This document shows, in pieces, positions 1 through 7,827 of a DNA stretch of 31,117 nucleotides (its first letter is position 1; each line of letters begins with the position of its first letter). Below the pieces are notes generated by a model. The model searched no databases. It had not been told where the DNA came from and saw only the letters and a program-made list of their open reading frames with translations. The DNA is from a virus: the IMG/VR virus record IMGVR_UViG_3300038629_000664, positions 1 to 31,117 of that record, one strand, 5' to 3'. Both the position numbers and the translations under genes were made by a program.

Positions 1-153
1 ACCTTTTTTATATAAGGCGGCGATTTCGTTTTTGCCTTTGGTATCGGAAATCATCGGATGAAAATTATAAACCGTCTGGATGGTATTCCAATCATCCTCA
101 TCGATGCTTTCGTATTTCGTGCCGGTCAATTTGCAAAATTCATCTTTATTCAT
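1..153 (-). CDS. Hypothetical protein, C-terminus cut by window edge
   Basis: Only the first 51 codons are present; the gene runs off the left end of the window. It starts MNKDEFCKLTG and continues with an acidic, aromatic stretch (ESIDEDDWNTIQTVYNFHP). An AGGGGG ribosome site lies just upstream of the ATG at 153. Promoter P1 (190-218) sits about 30 nt before the predicted transcript start to ATG distance seen for the other copies, so this is probably the first gene of a transcription unit. I do not recognise the family. Confidence 0.7.
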   Translation of the reverse strand, partial: MNKDEFCKLTGTKYESIDEDDWNTIQTVYNFHPMISDTKGKNEIAALYKKG

Positions 154-164
154 TTCAAATCCCC

Positions 165-338
165 CTAAAAGTGTTGACGTTTTCTTCTAATCTTATAACT
201 AATATCGGCATTTGTCAACAAAACTTTAGGTTTATTTTCACTATTTCTAAAATAAACATCGTCCAACCAATAGTCGAAATTTCTCAGACTGAGCTGATAA
301 AGTTCCATATAATAGGCGGCTGATTCTTGGAAATCCAT
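165..338 (-). CDS. Possible 57-aa protein overlapping promoter P1
   Basis: A 57-codon frame opens with ATG two bases after the stop of the cytosine methyltransferase and runs to a TAG at 165-167. The first 35 residues are rich in aromatic and acidic residues (for example FDYWLDDVYF) and look protein-like. The last 20 or so codons are the translation of promoter block P1 (reading KPKVLLTNAD), so the DNA there clearly has another constraint. There is no good ribosome site; expression would depend on coupling to the upstream gene. It may be a real gene that ends within the promoter, or a chance frame. Confidence 0.4.
   Translation of the reverse strand: MDFQESAAYYMELYQLSLRNFDYWLDDVYFRNSENKPKVLLTNADISYKIRRKRQHF
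190..218 (-). promoter_or_regulatory. Promoter P1, repeated phage promoter class
   Basis: On the minus strand it has -35 TTGACA (213-218), a 17 bp spacer and -10 TAAGAT (190-195). The upstream block CTAAAGTTTTG and the spacer block GCCGATA are shared with copies at 2374, 20865 and 29959. A GTTGAC/GTCAAC inverted repeat brackets the promoter (214-219 and 173-178), possibly an operator. The predicted start is near 183, about 30 nt before the ATG at 153. Confidence 0.75.
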
Positions 339-1418
339 TCAAAATAAATCCAGGATTTTGATTTCATTGAATGCACCTTTTTTATTTCCTATATATTGGA
401 GCATATGGGCGATAACATCTACCGTCCAACCGTTTCCAATCATCCGATATCTCTGCGTGGCGGATACTCCGTCAGTGTAATTATCCGGCACGGTCTGCAA
501 CCTTTCGCATTCCATCGGCGTTAATTTACGAAAATGTATATTATTTAAATCCTCATCCCCGACCAACAACCCCAATTTATTCCGTTTGAGCATCGATTTG
601 ACATTCTCTTTATACATTGTCGAAAGGATGCACTGGGATTTATCAAGGACAATATGCTCCTTTGTGAGGCCGGACGTGGTCAAGCAATTGACTTTATCAT
701 CGTCTCTGGTGACCAATTCTTTATCCCGCCGTGGCGAGTAATCGACCCCATATGCCTGTTTAAATTTGCGGCGGATGCGTTTGGCGGACTCTGTCCGGCG
801 TTCCGTAAAGACGACCTGTCGGCGATTTTTTGTAAGGTATCCCTTCAGGTTTGTGCCTTTGAAATAATTGGCATCCAAGCAAAATGATTTATCTCTATCA
901 ACGACTCCGGCCTCAAGCACATCGGCCAGTTTGATACCTTTATCTTTTGGTTGCCTGTCGGTCAGGTTTGTCCAATAATACCGTTGGCGATTTTGGGCGG
1001 ATACCAATGCGGAGTTTATCAATATGGGCTCGACCCCAAGCTCTCGAGATATAATATCCCGCCATTCCTTTTTCATTTTGACGTTTTCAAACAGGAAATA
1101 TTTGGGTTTTACCTTATTAAATATCCGCACAAATTCCCAAAAGAGACCGGACTTGCCCTTAAAACCAGAGTGGTCTCCGGCGTTGGAAAAGGATTGACAA
1201 GGCGAACCTCCCATCAATAAACCAATCGGCGGCAATGAGTCTGTATTCAGACCGGTGATATCCCCAAGCTGAAGTGTATCGGGATAATTTTTTAGCGTGA
1301 TTTCGATAGCATACTGGTCAATCTCACTGGCAAAATAATGGTCGTATTTTATACCGGCTCGTTCCAGTGCGATTTGCCCACAGCTCATGCCATCAAAAAG
1401 GCTTAAAACATTGAACAT
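339..1418 (-). CDS. DNA C5-cytosine methyltransferase
   Basis: A 359-residue protein predicted to transfer a methyl group from SAM to C5 of cytosine in DNA. Visible motifs are I (LSLFDGMSCG, 5-14), IV with the catalytic Cys (GSPCQS, C74), VI (ENV, 111-113), VIII (QNRQRYYW, 142-149) and the C-terminal LTPMECERLQ / MIGNGW block (motifs IX-X). It may protect phage DNA from host restriction; a partner nuclease is absent, so it looks like an orphan enzyme. It starts at an ATG behind a TAAGGAG site within the stop of the preceding small membrane ORF. The last residues, KILDLF, resemble the tail of the phage polymerase (NLSDIF) and may bind the sliding clamp; that part is inference. Target sequence unknown. 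Confidence 0.93.
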   Translation of the reverse strand: MFNVLSLFDGMSCGQIALERAGIKYDHYFASEIDQYAIEITLKNYPDTLQLGDITGLNTDSLPPIGLLMGGSPCQSFSNAGDHSGFKGKSGLFWEFVRIFNKVKPKYFLFENVKMKKEWRDIISRELGVEPILINSALVSAQNRQRYYWTNLTDRQPKDKGIKLADVLEAGVVDRDKSFCLDANYFKGTNLKGYLTKNRRQVVFTERRTESAKRIRRKFKQAYGVDYSPRRDKELVTRDDDKVNCLTTSGLTKEHIVLDKSQCILSTMYKENVKSMLKRNKLGLLVGDEDLNNIHFRKLTPMECERLQTVPDNYTDGVSATQRYRMIGNGWTVDVIAHMLQYIGNKKGAFNEIKILDLF

Positions 1419-1427
1419 TTTTGCTCC

Positions 1428-1538
1428 TTATAAAAATGCTGGCAAACTAAATCCCACCACGTCCGGCAACATATAATATAAAAATACCAGAGCGGCTCCG
1501 ATAATTAAAAGTGAAATAAACGTTCCAAAATCATTCAT
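1428..1538 (-). CDS. Small single-pass membrane protein, 36 aa
   Basis: A 36-codon frame between the 75-aa protein and the cytosine methyltransferase. Its start overlaps the previous stop (TAATG) with GGGAG at proper spacing upstream. It encodes a hydrophobic segment of about 20 residues (SLLIIGAALVFLYYML, roughly 9-24), so it should sit in a membrane. Its stop overlaps the ribosome site of the methyltransferase, which fits a coupled operon. No family recognised. Confidence 0.6.
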   Translation of the reverse strand: MNDFGTFISLLIIGAALVFLYYMLPDVVGFSLPAFL

Positions 1539-1765
1539 TATGCTCCCTCATCTTGGTCACCTTTCCGTGTCCACTCCCGATTGAAATACTGGATTATGCC
1601 GTCAGTGGTCATTACGTTGAAGGCTTTTACGGAATTGTCATCGTTGCATTTTACAACGGTGCCTTCCAGTCCCTCATTTACCCCGTGGGCATAAACGTAA
1701 TCACCGACCTGCACAACGTTGCCAAATTTATCTTCAAAATTTTTTCTGATTTTTCTTTTGCCCAT
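1538..1765 (-). CDS. Hypothetical protein, KOW/SH3-like small barrel (75 aa)
   Basis: I chose the ATG at 1765 (MGKRKIRKNF) because GAGGT lies at proper distance upstream; a longer frame exists but lacks a ribosome site. The protein has a basic start, then a pattern typical of small beta-barrels: FGNVVQVGDYVYAHG, then LEGTVVKCNDDNSVKAF. That 'V-x-V-G-D-x-V ... G-T-V-V' pattern is seen in KOW/SH3-like domains and suggests nucleic-acid or protein binding. It is the second gene in a short run of small genes leading to the methyltransferase. Function unknown. Confidence 0.75.
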   Translation of the reverse strand: MGKRKIRKNFEDKFGNVVQVGDYVYAHGVNEGLEGTVVKCNDDNSVKAFNVMTTDGIIQYFNREWTRKGDQDEGA

Positions 1766-1784
1766 GATATTTACCTCTAATATT

Positions 1785-1970
1785 TTAGGTTTGCGCAGGG
1801 ATACTTGACACATCTCTTAAGATGCATCGCCACCCTTCGCCGCCCTCTCCCTGCGGCTTTTTCGCCGTGATGCCGGTTGGTTTTTCTTCCCTATACCCAA
1901 TAAGATATTGGGAATCTCCTAAAAAGTCGTGCTTGCAATCACGGTCAGAAAGGAGCAGGTACTTTTCCAA
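1785..1970 (-). CDS. Possible small protein, TTG start (61 aa)
   Basis: A 61-codon frame with a TTG start and no obvious ribosome site. Support is indirect: the sequence looks protein-like (SDRDCKHDFLGDSQYLIGYR, then a Gly/Glu-rich GEGGEGWRCIL), it fills an otherwise empty gap, and it ends about 20 nt before the start of the next gene, as operon neighbours here do. The frame is closed by TAA four codons upstream of the TTG, so no better start exists. No family recognised. Confidence 0.45.
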   Translation of the reverse strand: MEKYLLLSDRDCKHDFLGDSQYLIGYREEKPTGITAKKPQGEGGEGWRCILRDVSSIPAQT

Positions 1971-2066
1971 ATTGTATTTTTAAGCAGAGCGTTCACGATT
2001 CTGGTGGCTTAATTAGGCACATCCAGATGGAAGATGCTCAAAATTTTACCGACATCACAAAAATTT

Positions 2067-2336
2067 TTATGCGGCTTTGGATTCGTAATATTCCACGTTG
2101 CCGTTGCCGTCAAAATCGTATGCCCATCCTTGGCCTTTGCACCAAGACCCGATGTGCTTATCGGTGCGATTGTCGTAATATAACCAAACAACCGTTCCAT
2201 CTTGTTCAACGTGCTTCGATTTATATACGTGTTTGGTCGGGTCAAGGCCTGATTTTTCTTCGACCAAGGTCATCAATTTGTGCTCATATTTGGCCTTGCT
2301 TATGTGTTGTTTAAATTGGAATTTCATATTACCCAT
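2067..2336 (-). CDS. Hypothetical protein, 89 aa, first gene after promoter P2
   Basis: The ATG at 2336 (MGNMKFQFKQ) has AGGAG at correct spacing; the open frame extends further upstream but would read through promoter P2, so I take the shorter form. The protein has a basic N-terminal half and a C-terminal part rich in Trp and Tyr (TVVWLYYDNRTDKHIGSW, then GWAYDFDGNGNVEYY), which looks like a small beta-rich fold. It sits about 31 nt below the predicted P2 start and should be expressed by it. No family recognised. Confidence 0.75.
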   Translation of the reverse strand: MGNMKFQFKQHISKAKYEHKLMTLVEEKSGLDPTKHVYKSKHVEQDGTVVWLYYDNRTDKHIGSWCKGQGWAYDFDGNGNVEYYESKAA

Positions 2337-2373
2337 GATATTAAATTCTCCTATATGTTGACGTTTTCTTCTC

Positions 2374-2402
2374 ATTCTATAACCTATATCGGCCTTTGTC
2401 AA
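2374..2402 (-). promoter_or_regulatory. Promoter P2, repeated phage promoter class
   Basis: The -35 is TTGACA (2397-2402), spacer 17 bp and -10 TAGAAT (2374-2379). It begins right after the stop codon of the DNA polymerase gene. It shares CTAAAGTTTTG upstream, GCCGATA in the spacer and a downstream CGTCAAC with P1, giving the same GTTGAC/GTCAAC inverted repeat. The predicted start near 2367 leaves a leader of about 31 nt before the ATG at 2336. Confidence 0.78.
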
Positions 2403-2420
2403 CAAAACTTTAGGTTTATT

Positions 2421-5048
2421 TTAAAAAATATCAGATAAATTCGTTTCCTTGCACATTTTGAAAACCGTGCCCATTTTGGTATAAATGTTTTTAATAACCG
2501 ATAAAAACGTTTTTTCAAATTGCAAATCCCAGTCCACATATTTAACTGCCTCTTCGGGGATGCGGCGGATAAAACCTATCACGTTTTCATCGAATATGTT
2601 TGGTTTTGTTAGGTAAACGAACTTGATTTTCTCCCCGCTGTTTATCTGCGGCCATCCATCAATATTTCTGATATGGTTATTGTATACGATAGCGGCACGG
2701 ACGCCGATGGGAGTTTTGGTCGTATATGATAAATCACCATTCTTTTTCTCGACCAAGAATCTATCAATATTATTGGCAGACCGTGGGAAGGCGATATCGA
2801 TTACATCATAGGATTTGAATTTGGCCTTTTGCTCTTTTACAAAATCCAGGAGTTTTGATTCATCATCTAATAAAATTCCAATCGATTCCTTTAAGGCATC
2901 CCTGATAACTTTTGGCGTGGAAGACCGGACAACCTCAATCCCCTTGACCTTCAATTTCGGCACCGGATATGTAACTCCCTCATCCCATATGACGTTGAGG
3001 GCATAATGCTTTTTTGAAGTCCATAAGGCGTTGGTAATCGTTTTCTCATGGTTCATAAACATCCGGTTCTCATTGGCGTTGACATATTTTGCAAGGTCTT
3101 CATATCCGTCCGAAAGTATCGGTTGGATAACTTTGGCCACGAAAGCATTGACCTGCTTTACTAATTCAACATCGGTAATCCCTTCATTTCGAAGGCGGAT
3201 TTGGTTAACCACATATTTGACCGATATGTAAAGTGAATCGGTATCCCCATAAATTAATTCCCATCGATACTTTTTGCGGTTCGGATGTTCCATTACTCGC
3301 TTTGCAGCCCATTTTAAAGCCAATTGAGAGGAGAGGGTGATGGCAGATGCAAGGCGGACGTCATAATACCGGAAATGGATATTGCCCATTGCGCCATACT
3401 CGGAGTTCATTAAAATCTTCATGGCCATCTGATAATTGTGCTTCGTGGATATTTCCTTTTCAAAAACTGCCCACTGCTTTTTTAAATCGTCCGGACCTTT
3501 ATAATCCTTGAACTCCGTTTTGACTTCGATACCGTTTTTATTTTTCCATTCCTGAAGCTTTTGCTTCCACTTAATCATCTTTTCCTTGGCCACGACTCTA
3601 TCACTATAAATCCCCCGCAAAAGACCCGGCACGATGCCTTCCTTATCCTTGCGGAAAAAGCACCCGTTTGCGGCCATAATTGCATCTTCTGGTGCGACAA
3701 ATTCTTCGTTTAAATAGCGGTCATCCAAATCCATCGTGATATCGATTTGAGTCCGCATATCATCAATCAAAGACTCCGGTGAGATATTGTATTGTTGCTG
3801 CACGTGCGGATACAAAGATTTTAAATCGACTGCTATCAGCCAGTCGTGAATTTTGGTTTCCGGCTTGTAAACATAGCCACCCGCATATTCCTCTTTCTCC
3901 CCAGTGTGCTTCGGCGGAATCATTATGTTTTTCTTTTTCAGGGTGTTGTAAAATATCGAATCCCAAACTCCAACCGTCCCCAAGGTATCAACGAAGTTGG
4001 TTTTGGAAAAATAAGCGATGGTGCAAGTTAGGTCAATTAAACCTAACTTCTGGTCGAGCAAGTCCATTAATTCAACGTCCCATATATTATAATCGATGTA
4101 TTTTTGCGGGTCTTTTACCCACATATCATGCAGAGTATCATATTCCGAATAATCCAACTTCGTATCGCCCAGTTCTTGAGATGCGATATAATCAAGACTA
4201 TACATTTCCCGTGGCGTATAGACAAACTTTTTATACATGAGTTGGAAATCGAGCAGGGGAATGCCTTCCATTTTTGAAAAATAATCAATTATCCTGCCGG
4301 ATATTGGGTCAACCTTTTTCTTGCAGGTTGTAAATCCAAAGGGCGAAAATCCGTTCATATATTCCTTGCCCATGACGAATTTGCCCCGCTTGATGATATA
4401 GGGGAAGTCAAACATCTTGGAGTAAAATCCAACGAGCATATCCGGCTTCTCTTTGCGGACGACCTGCCGGAGTCGTTTAAATATGGTCTCCTCATCTTGG
4501 CATAGGTAAAACTTGACTTTACTCAAATCAATCCACGTCCCCTTTTCATCTTTTAGGCACGTCTTTTTGGGGTCCCATGCTTTGGTTGACATAACAAAAT
4601 AACGGTTCCCCCGCATATCCTTTAATGATATCGATGTGATTTCCCTGTCGGCCTCATCTACTTTGGCAAAGCCTTCGGATGAATCAATTTCAATATCAAT
4701 CAAAAATGGCCGGACTTTTGATAGGTCGTAATCAACTTCATCTGGATAATTTTCACCAAGGAATTGATACTCCTCTTTCATTGTGCCGTAAAAATCGACC
4801 TCCTCATATTCTTCGATGAAGTTTCGATATTTGGCAATGCTGTCAAATCGCTTCCATTGCAGGGGATTCCCATAAATATCCGTGTATTGATATTCTTTAT
4901 CAGGGTCTGGCGATCGGACCATCTTCCCCAACATCGGTTGAAATGGAATCTTTTCTTCATGGCGGACACCGGCCTCATCATAATAGACGTGCAAAACCAA
5001 TCCATTATCATCACGGGACTGGCCAACATAGGTGTAAAATTTTGACAT
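2421..5048 (-). CDS. 43: DNA polymerase, family B (T4 gp43-like)
   Basis: An 875-residue replicative polymerase with proofreading, close to the 898 residues of T4 gp43. Exonuclease motifs: ExoI with D118 and E120 (LIDIEID), ExoII around D214 (FYSKMFDFP), ExoIII with Y320 and D324 (YNIWD). Polymerase motifs: A with D408 and SLYP (408-414), B (K544, N548, Y551-G552), C YGDTDS (600-605, D602 and D604) and the KKHY element at 679-682. The C-terminus NLSDIF resembles the clamp-binding tail known from RB69 gp43. It follows the primase gene with no spacing, so the two are probably cotranscribed and coupled. No intein or split is visible. Confidence 0.97.
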   Translation of the reverse strand: MSKFYTYVGQSRDDNGLVLHVYYDEAGVRHEEKIPFQPMLGKMVRSPDPDKEYQYTDIYGNPLQWKRFDSIAKYRNFIEEYEEVDFYGTMKEEYQFLGENYPDEVDYDLSKVRPFLIDIEIDSSEGFAKVDEADREITSISLKDMRGNRYFVMSTKAWDPKKTCLKDEKGTWIDLSKVKFYLCQDEETIFKRLRQVVRKEKPDMLVGFYSKMFDFPYIIKRGKFVMGKEYMNGFSPFGFTTCKKKVDPISGRIIDYFSKMEGIPLLDFQLMYKKFVYTPREMYSLDYIASQELGDTKLDYSEYDTLHDMWVKDPQKYIDYNIWDVELMDLLDQKLGLIDLTCTIAYFSKTNFVDTLGTVGVWDSIFYNTLKKKNIMIPPKHTGEKEEYAGGYVYKPETKIHDWLIAVDLKSLYPHVQQQYNISPESLIDDMRTQIDITMDLDDRYLNEEFVAPEDAIMAANGCFFRKDKEGIVPGLLRGIYSDRVVAKEKMIKWKQKLQEWKNKNGIEVKTEFKDYKGPDDLKKQWAVFEKEISTKHNYQMAMKILMNSEYGAMGNIHFRYYDVRLASAITLSSQLALKWAAKRVMEHPNRKKYRWELIYGDTDSLYISVKYVVNQIRLRNEGITDVELVKQVNAFVAKVIQPILSDGYEDLAKYVNANENRMFMNHEKTITNALWTSKKHYALNVIWDEGVTYPVPKLKVKGIEVVRSSTPKVIRDALKESIGILLDDESKLLDFVKEQKAKFKSYDVIDIAFPRSANNIDRFLVEKKNGDLSYTTKTPIGVRAAIVYNNHIRNIDGWPQINSGEKIKFVYLTKPNIFDENVIGFIRRIPEEAVKYVDWDLQFEKTFLSVIKNIYTKMGTVFKMCKETNLSDIF

Positions 5049-6053
5049 TTACTTTCCTTTTTTCCAGAGTTTAAATTTCATTAAGCCAAATTTTCCTTGA
5101 ACCACATTGGCTTTAATTATACCACAAATCTCTTCCTTTGACATACCGTTCTCAATCATTTTATTGACGTCTTTTCCATATCGTTTATATTTATATGGTA
5201 TCAGGCATAACTTGAAACCGGCTCTTAAAACTTTGTCAATTCGCGCACACATTTCTTTATTACGTGGCTCATTGTCATAGCAAAATATGTATTTATCCTT
5301 TGAAGCCAAATCCAGGAGATATTTTAAATCCAAATCTGCTCCCCCGAAGGCGATGGCATTGGGCATAAAAATTGAATCAAATGCTCCCTCAAATACCAGA
5401 ATGGTTTTATAGGCATCCAACCGTTCAAGGCCGAAAACCTTTTTATGGGCGTCATCAAATTTAATTGTGATATACCGCAGGCCGGTCTTTTGTAACGAAC
5501 GTCCCTGCACGGCGAATATTTTGCGGTGTTGAGTGTAAAATGGGATGACAATCCGTGGGTCGGACTCCATTACATTTTTAAATTTATCCGGTATTATGGA
5601 GTTGATATACTCTTGGAAATTATCTGTCCAATAAAAATAACGCATATACCTCATGGGCAACTGCCGGTTGGCAAAATACTTAACGGCTTCGTGGTCGTCC
5701 GGTAATTTGCATAATTTCTGCAGGTTGAGGCGGCGTTTTTGGTTCTCGGAAGTGTCCTCTTCGACTTCGGTCTGCACCAATTCAGGGCGGGTCTGTCGTT
5801 TGGTTTTGAATAAAATTTTGGTGTATTCTTTGGCAACCGAAGGAAAGTGCTCTCTTAAAAATTCTAATATGGGTTTTGAGTATCCACAATTATGGCAGTG
5901 ATAAGTGATTTTTGTGCCATTGATTAAAATCCAGCCCCGTTTTTTGGTCTCGGATTTTAAGCTGTCCCCGCAAACCACACAGCGGAAGTTCCAATGGTCT
6001 CCCTTCTTTTCAAGCAAGGGGAGTGGTAATTGATGGATAATGTTTTCAATCAT
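5049..6053 (-). CDS. 61: DNA primase, zinc finger plus TOPRIM (T4 gp61-like)
   Basis: A 334-residue primase expected to make RNA primers for lagging-strand synthesis together with the gp41-like helicase. An N-terminal zinc finger is visible: C25-x2-C28 and C53-x2-C56 (CVVCGD ... CHNCGYS). The TOPRIM core follows: LVFEGAFDS with E222, then FCYDNE with D260, which should bind Mg2+. Length matches T4 gp61 (342 aa). It overlaps the upstream 64-aa gene by four bases (ATGA) and ends directly before the polymerase start, so primase and polymerase form one translation-coupled pair. Confidence 0.93.
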   Translation of the reverse strand: MIENIIHQLPLPLLEKKGDHWNFRCVVCGDSLKSETKKRGWILINGTKITYHCHNCGYSKPILEFLREHFPSVAKEYTKILFKTKRQTRPELVQTEVEEDTSENQKRRLNLQKLCKLPDDHEAVKYFANRQLPMRYMRYFYWTDNFQEYINSIIPDKFKNVMESDPRIVIPFYTQHRKIFAVQGRSLQKTGLRYITIKFDDAHKKVFGLERLDAYKTILVFEGAFDSIFMPNAIAFGGADLDLKYLLDLASKDKYIFCYDNEPRNKEMCARIDKVLRAGFKLCLIPYKYKRYGKDVNKMIENGMSKEEICGIIKANVVQGKFGLMKFKLWKKGK

Positions 6054-6244
6054 TCAGTCTTTCGAACTGCGGCGAGTCTCTTATCCAGTTCCCGTTTTAG
6101 AATGAGGCACTGGCCATAGGTAAATTTCCGAATTTCTTTACCTATATCATCGACTCGTTCATTGGTTATGGTCTTTTTGACCTTTAATTTAGGGATAATT
6201 TTCGTCCCTTTATCTCTTGACGATTTGAGATTTCTGTTTTTCAT
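6050..6244 (-). CDS. Small basic hypothetical protein, 64 aa
   Basis: A lysine- and arginine-rich N-terminal third (MKNRNLKSSRDKGTKIIPKL) is followed by a predicted amphipathic helix (about 35-60, DDIGKEIRKF...LKRELDKRL). GGAG lies a few bases upstream of the ATG. The stop overlaps the primase start by ATGA, so it may act with or regulate primase; T4-like phages carry other small proteins here, but I cannot match it to any. A TATAAT-like string lies inside its ribosome site and is not taken as a promoter. Confidence 0.75.
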   Translation of the reverse strand: MKNRNLKSSRDKGTKIIPKLKVKKTITNERVDDIGKEIRKFTYGQCLILKRELDKRLAAVRKTE

Positions 6245-6256
6245 TATTATACTCCG

Positions 6257-6763
6257 TTAATTGATTTTTGTCATATTTATTTCAATTATATCCGGTCCGA
6301 ACTCGATATTGAGAATCGGCTCAAATGTATTATAATCACAGGTGTCGATTTCAGCCTTTCTGAAAATCAGCCGGGCTTGTTTGGTGAAGTCGGCATCGTG
6401 ATATTTATCCGAAAAATATACCACCTTTTTTATACCGGCCTGCACGATTACTTGAGCGCAGATGTTGCAGGGATATAAAGTGCAATAAATGGAAGAACCT
6501 TCGACCGGCCCCGTGGCATTTAAAACGGCATTGACCTCTGCATGAACCACGAACGGATATTTAGTGCCGGCCCATCCATCCCCTTCCCGTTCCCACGTGA
6601 AATCATTTTTGCACCCATTGACGAAGCCATTATATCCCATCCCGACAACTCGACCTTTTCGGTTTGCGATGCAGGCACCGACCTGCGTGGACGGGTCTTT
6701 GCTCCGGCGAGCAGACAAAAAGGCCAAGCTCATAAAATAATTCCATTTTGATATTGCTGTCAT
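6257..6763 (-). CDS. cd: Deoxycytidylate (dCMP) deaminase
   Basis: A 168-residue enzyme that converts dCMP to dUMP, feeding thymidylate synthesis. The zinc-site motifs are clear: H74-A-E76 (HAEVNAV; E76 is the proton shuttle) and P98-C99-x2-C102 (YPCNIC). The N-terminal MGYNGF segment is also typical of this family. A GGAGAGATA ribosome site precedes the ATG. It sits between RNase H and primase, in line with a nucleotide/replication cassette. No thymidylate synthase is visible in the window. A base-hypermodification role cannot be judged from this alone. Confidence 0.94.
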   Translation of the reverse strand: MTAISKWNYFMSLAFLSARRSKDPSTQVGACIANRKGRVVGMGYNGFVNGCKNDFTWEREGDGWAGTKYPFVVHAEVNAVLNATGPVEGSSIYCTLYPCNICAQVIVQAGIKKVVYFSDKYHDADFTKQARLIFRKAEIDTCDYNTFEPILNIEFGPDIIEINMTKIN

Positions 6764-6772
6764 TATCTCTCC

Positions 6773-7660
6773 TTAAAAAAACTTATCAATAGATTTTGCC
6801 AATTTTCTCATTCGGTTATGTCCGAAATATTCTGTCAAAAGCTGATAATTACCTTTTTTCTCCGGCTCATCGTCATAGGATTTTAAACATCCTTCCCAAA
6901 CTCGGTCCGGAATAGTATGTTTTGACAACCGGATTAACCGTTTATTACGTTTAAAATTACTAAGCAGTCCCTCTTGTTTGATGTATTCCTCAAGTCCCTG
7001 CTCCAGTATTTTATCAATTGTTTTGGGACCGCAGGCTTTTTGTCGCTTGCCATCGGTGATAAATGTATCAGAATCTGACCGAATGTTTGGAACATCATCC
7101 CCCGCATCTCCGCCGATAACATGTTTTATCAGAAAGACTCTTGGATTTGGGCATTTTATCCATTTCCAGTCGTGCGTATCCCACAGCTTTACCCCTGAAT
7201 TCAAGAGTTGTTTAAAATCTTTATCCCGTGACGCGATGATAATTTCGGATGCCGTATTTTGTAAATGGTATACCAACACGGCGATTATATCGTCTGCTTC
7301 AGCCCATTGTGCCTGCACAACTTTAAACGGGAAGTATTTTCGCAGGTCTTCCTTGATTTCATCGATAACTTCCACAAACTCGGAATAATTTAGCTTGGAT
7401 TTCTTTCGAGTAATCTCCCGCCGTGCCTTGTAATATTTGAAATATTTTTTACGCCAGGAATATGAGTCGAAGCAAATAACCATTTCTGTCGGCTGATGCT
7501 TTACTTTTAAACGCTGAAGGGAGTTCAGCATAAGATATTTCCAGTGGGTCTGCACCTGCTTGGGCGTGTAAGTTGAATCCTTGGTAATTTTGATATTAGT
7601 GTGAAATGTTGCCCATGCAATATTGCTGAAATCGACCAATAATATTCGTTTTAAAACCAT
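6773..7660 (-). CDS. rnh: RNase H / 5'-3' exonuclease (T4 Rnh-like)
   Basis: A 295-residue FEN-type nuclease expected to remove RNA primers and adjacent DNA on the lagging strand. Metal-binding acidic residues are visible: D10 (LLVDFSN), D65 (ICFDSYS), E121-A-D123-D124, D146 and D148 (ASRDKDF), and the helix-hairpin-helix GDAGDD (184-189). The basic arch (KKYFKYYKARR) is also present. T4 RNase H is 305 residues. The C-terminus KSIDKFF resembles a PCNA-type clamp-binding tail and parallels the polymerase tail. It overlaps the Cys-rich small gene upstream by ten bases. Confidence 0.92.
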   Translation of the reverse strand: MVLKRILLVDFSNIAWATFHTNIKITKDSTYTPKQVQTHWKYLMLNSLQRLKVKHQPTEMVICFDSYSWRKKYFKYYKARREITRKKSKLNYSEFVEVIDEIKEDLRKYFPFKVVQAQWAEADDIIAVLVYHLQNTASEIIIASRDKDFKQLLNSGVKLWDTHDWKWIKCPNPRVFLIKHVIGGDAGDDVPNIRSDSDTFITDGKRQKACGPKTIDKILEQGLEEYIKQEGLLSNFKRNKRLIRLSKHTIPDRVWEGCLKSYDDEPEKKGNYQLLTEYFGHNRMRKLAKSIDKFF

Positions 7661-7827
7661 GTTGATGATACTCTCCGTTTATCACAAGATTCTTCGGGAT
7701 CTATTGGCTTATTTTTAACAAATTTGTCACAAATTTTCGGCATAAACTTATGCGTAATCGAGCAGGCTTTTAAATCCTGCCAATAATTTATGCAAGTCGT
7801 GCATCCAATATGTCTTTCATCCGCCAT
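7651..7827 (-). CDS. Small cysteine-rich protein, 58 aa
   Basis: The frame opens at ATG 7827 inside the end of the HAD phosphatase gene and runs ten bases into the RNase H gene. It holds a CTTC pair near the N-terminus and single cysteines in KACSITHKF, KICDKF and ESCDKR, spaced as in small zinc-binding proteins. No strong ribosome site is seen, so coupling to the upstream gene is likely. Tryptophan and basic residues are scattered. No named family. Confidence 0.65.
   Translation of the reverse strand: MADERHIGCTTCINYWQDLKACSITHKFMPKICDKFVKNKPIDPEESCDKRRVSSTWF

Noticed and set aside
2009-2245. 78-codon minus-strand frame overlapping the 89-aa gene
   Set aside because: It overlaps the frame that has the strong AGGAG site, and lacks a ribosome site of its own.
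3779-4240. 153-codon open frame on the plus strand
   Set aside because: It is antisense to the DNA polymerase between motif A and the exonuclease domain; no protein-like motif.
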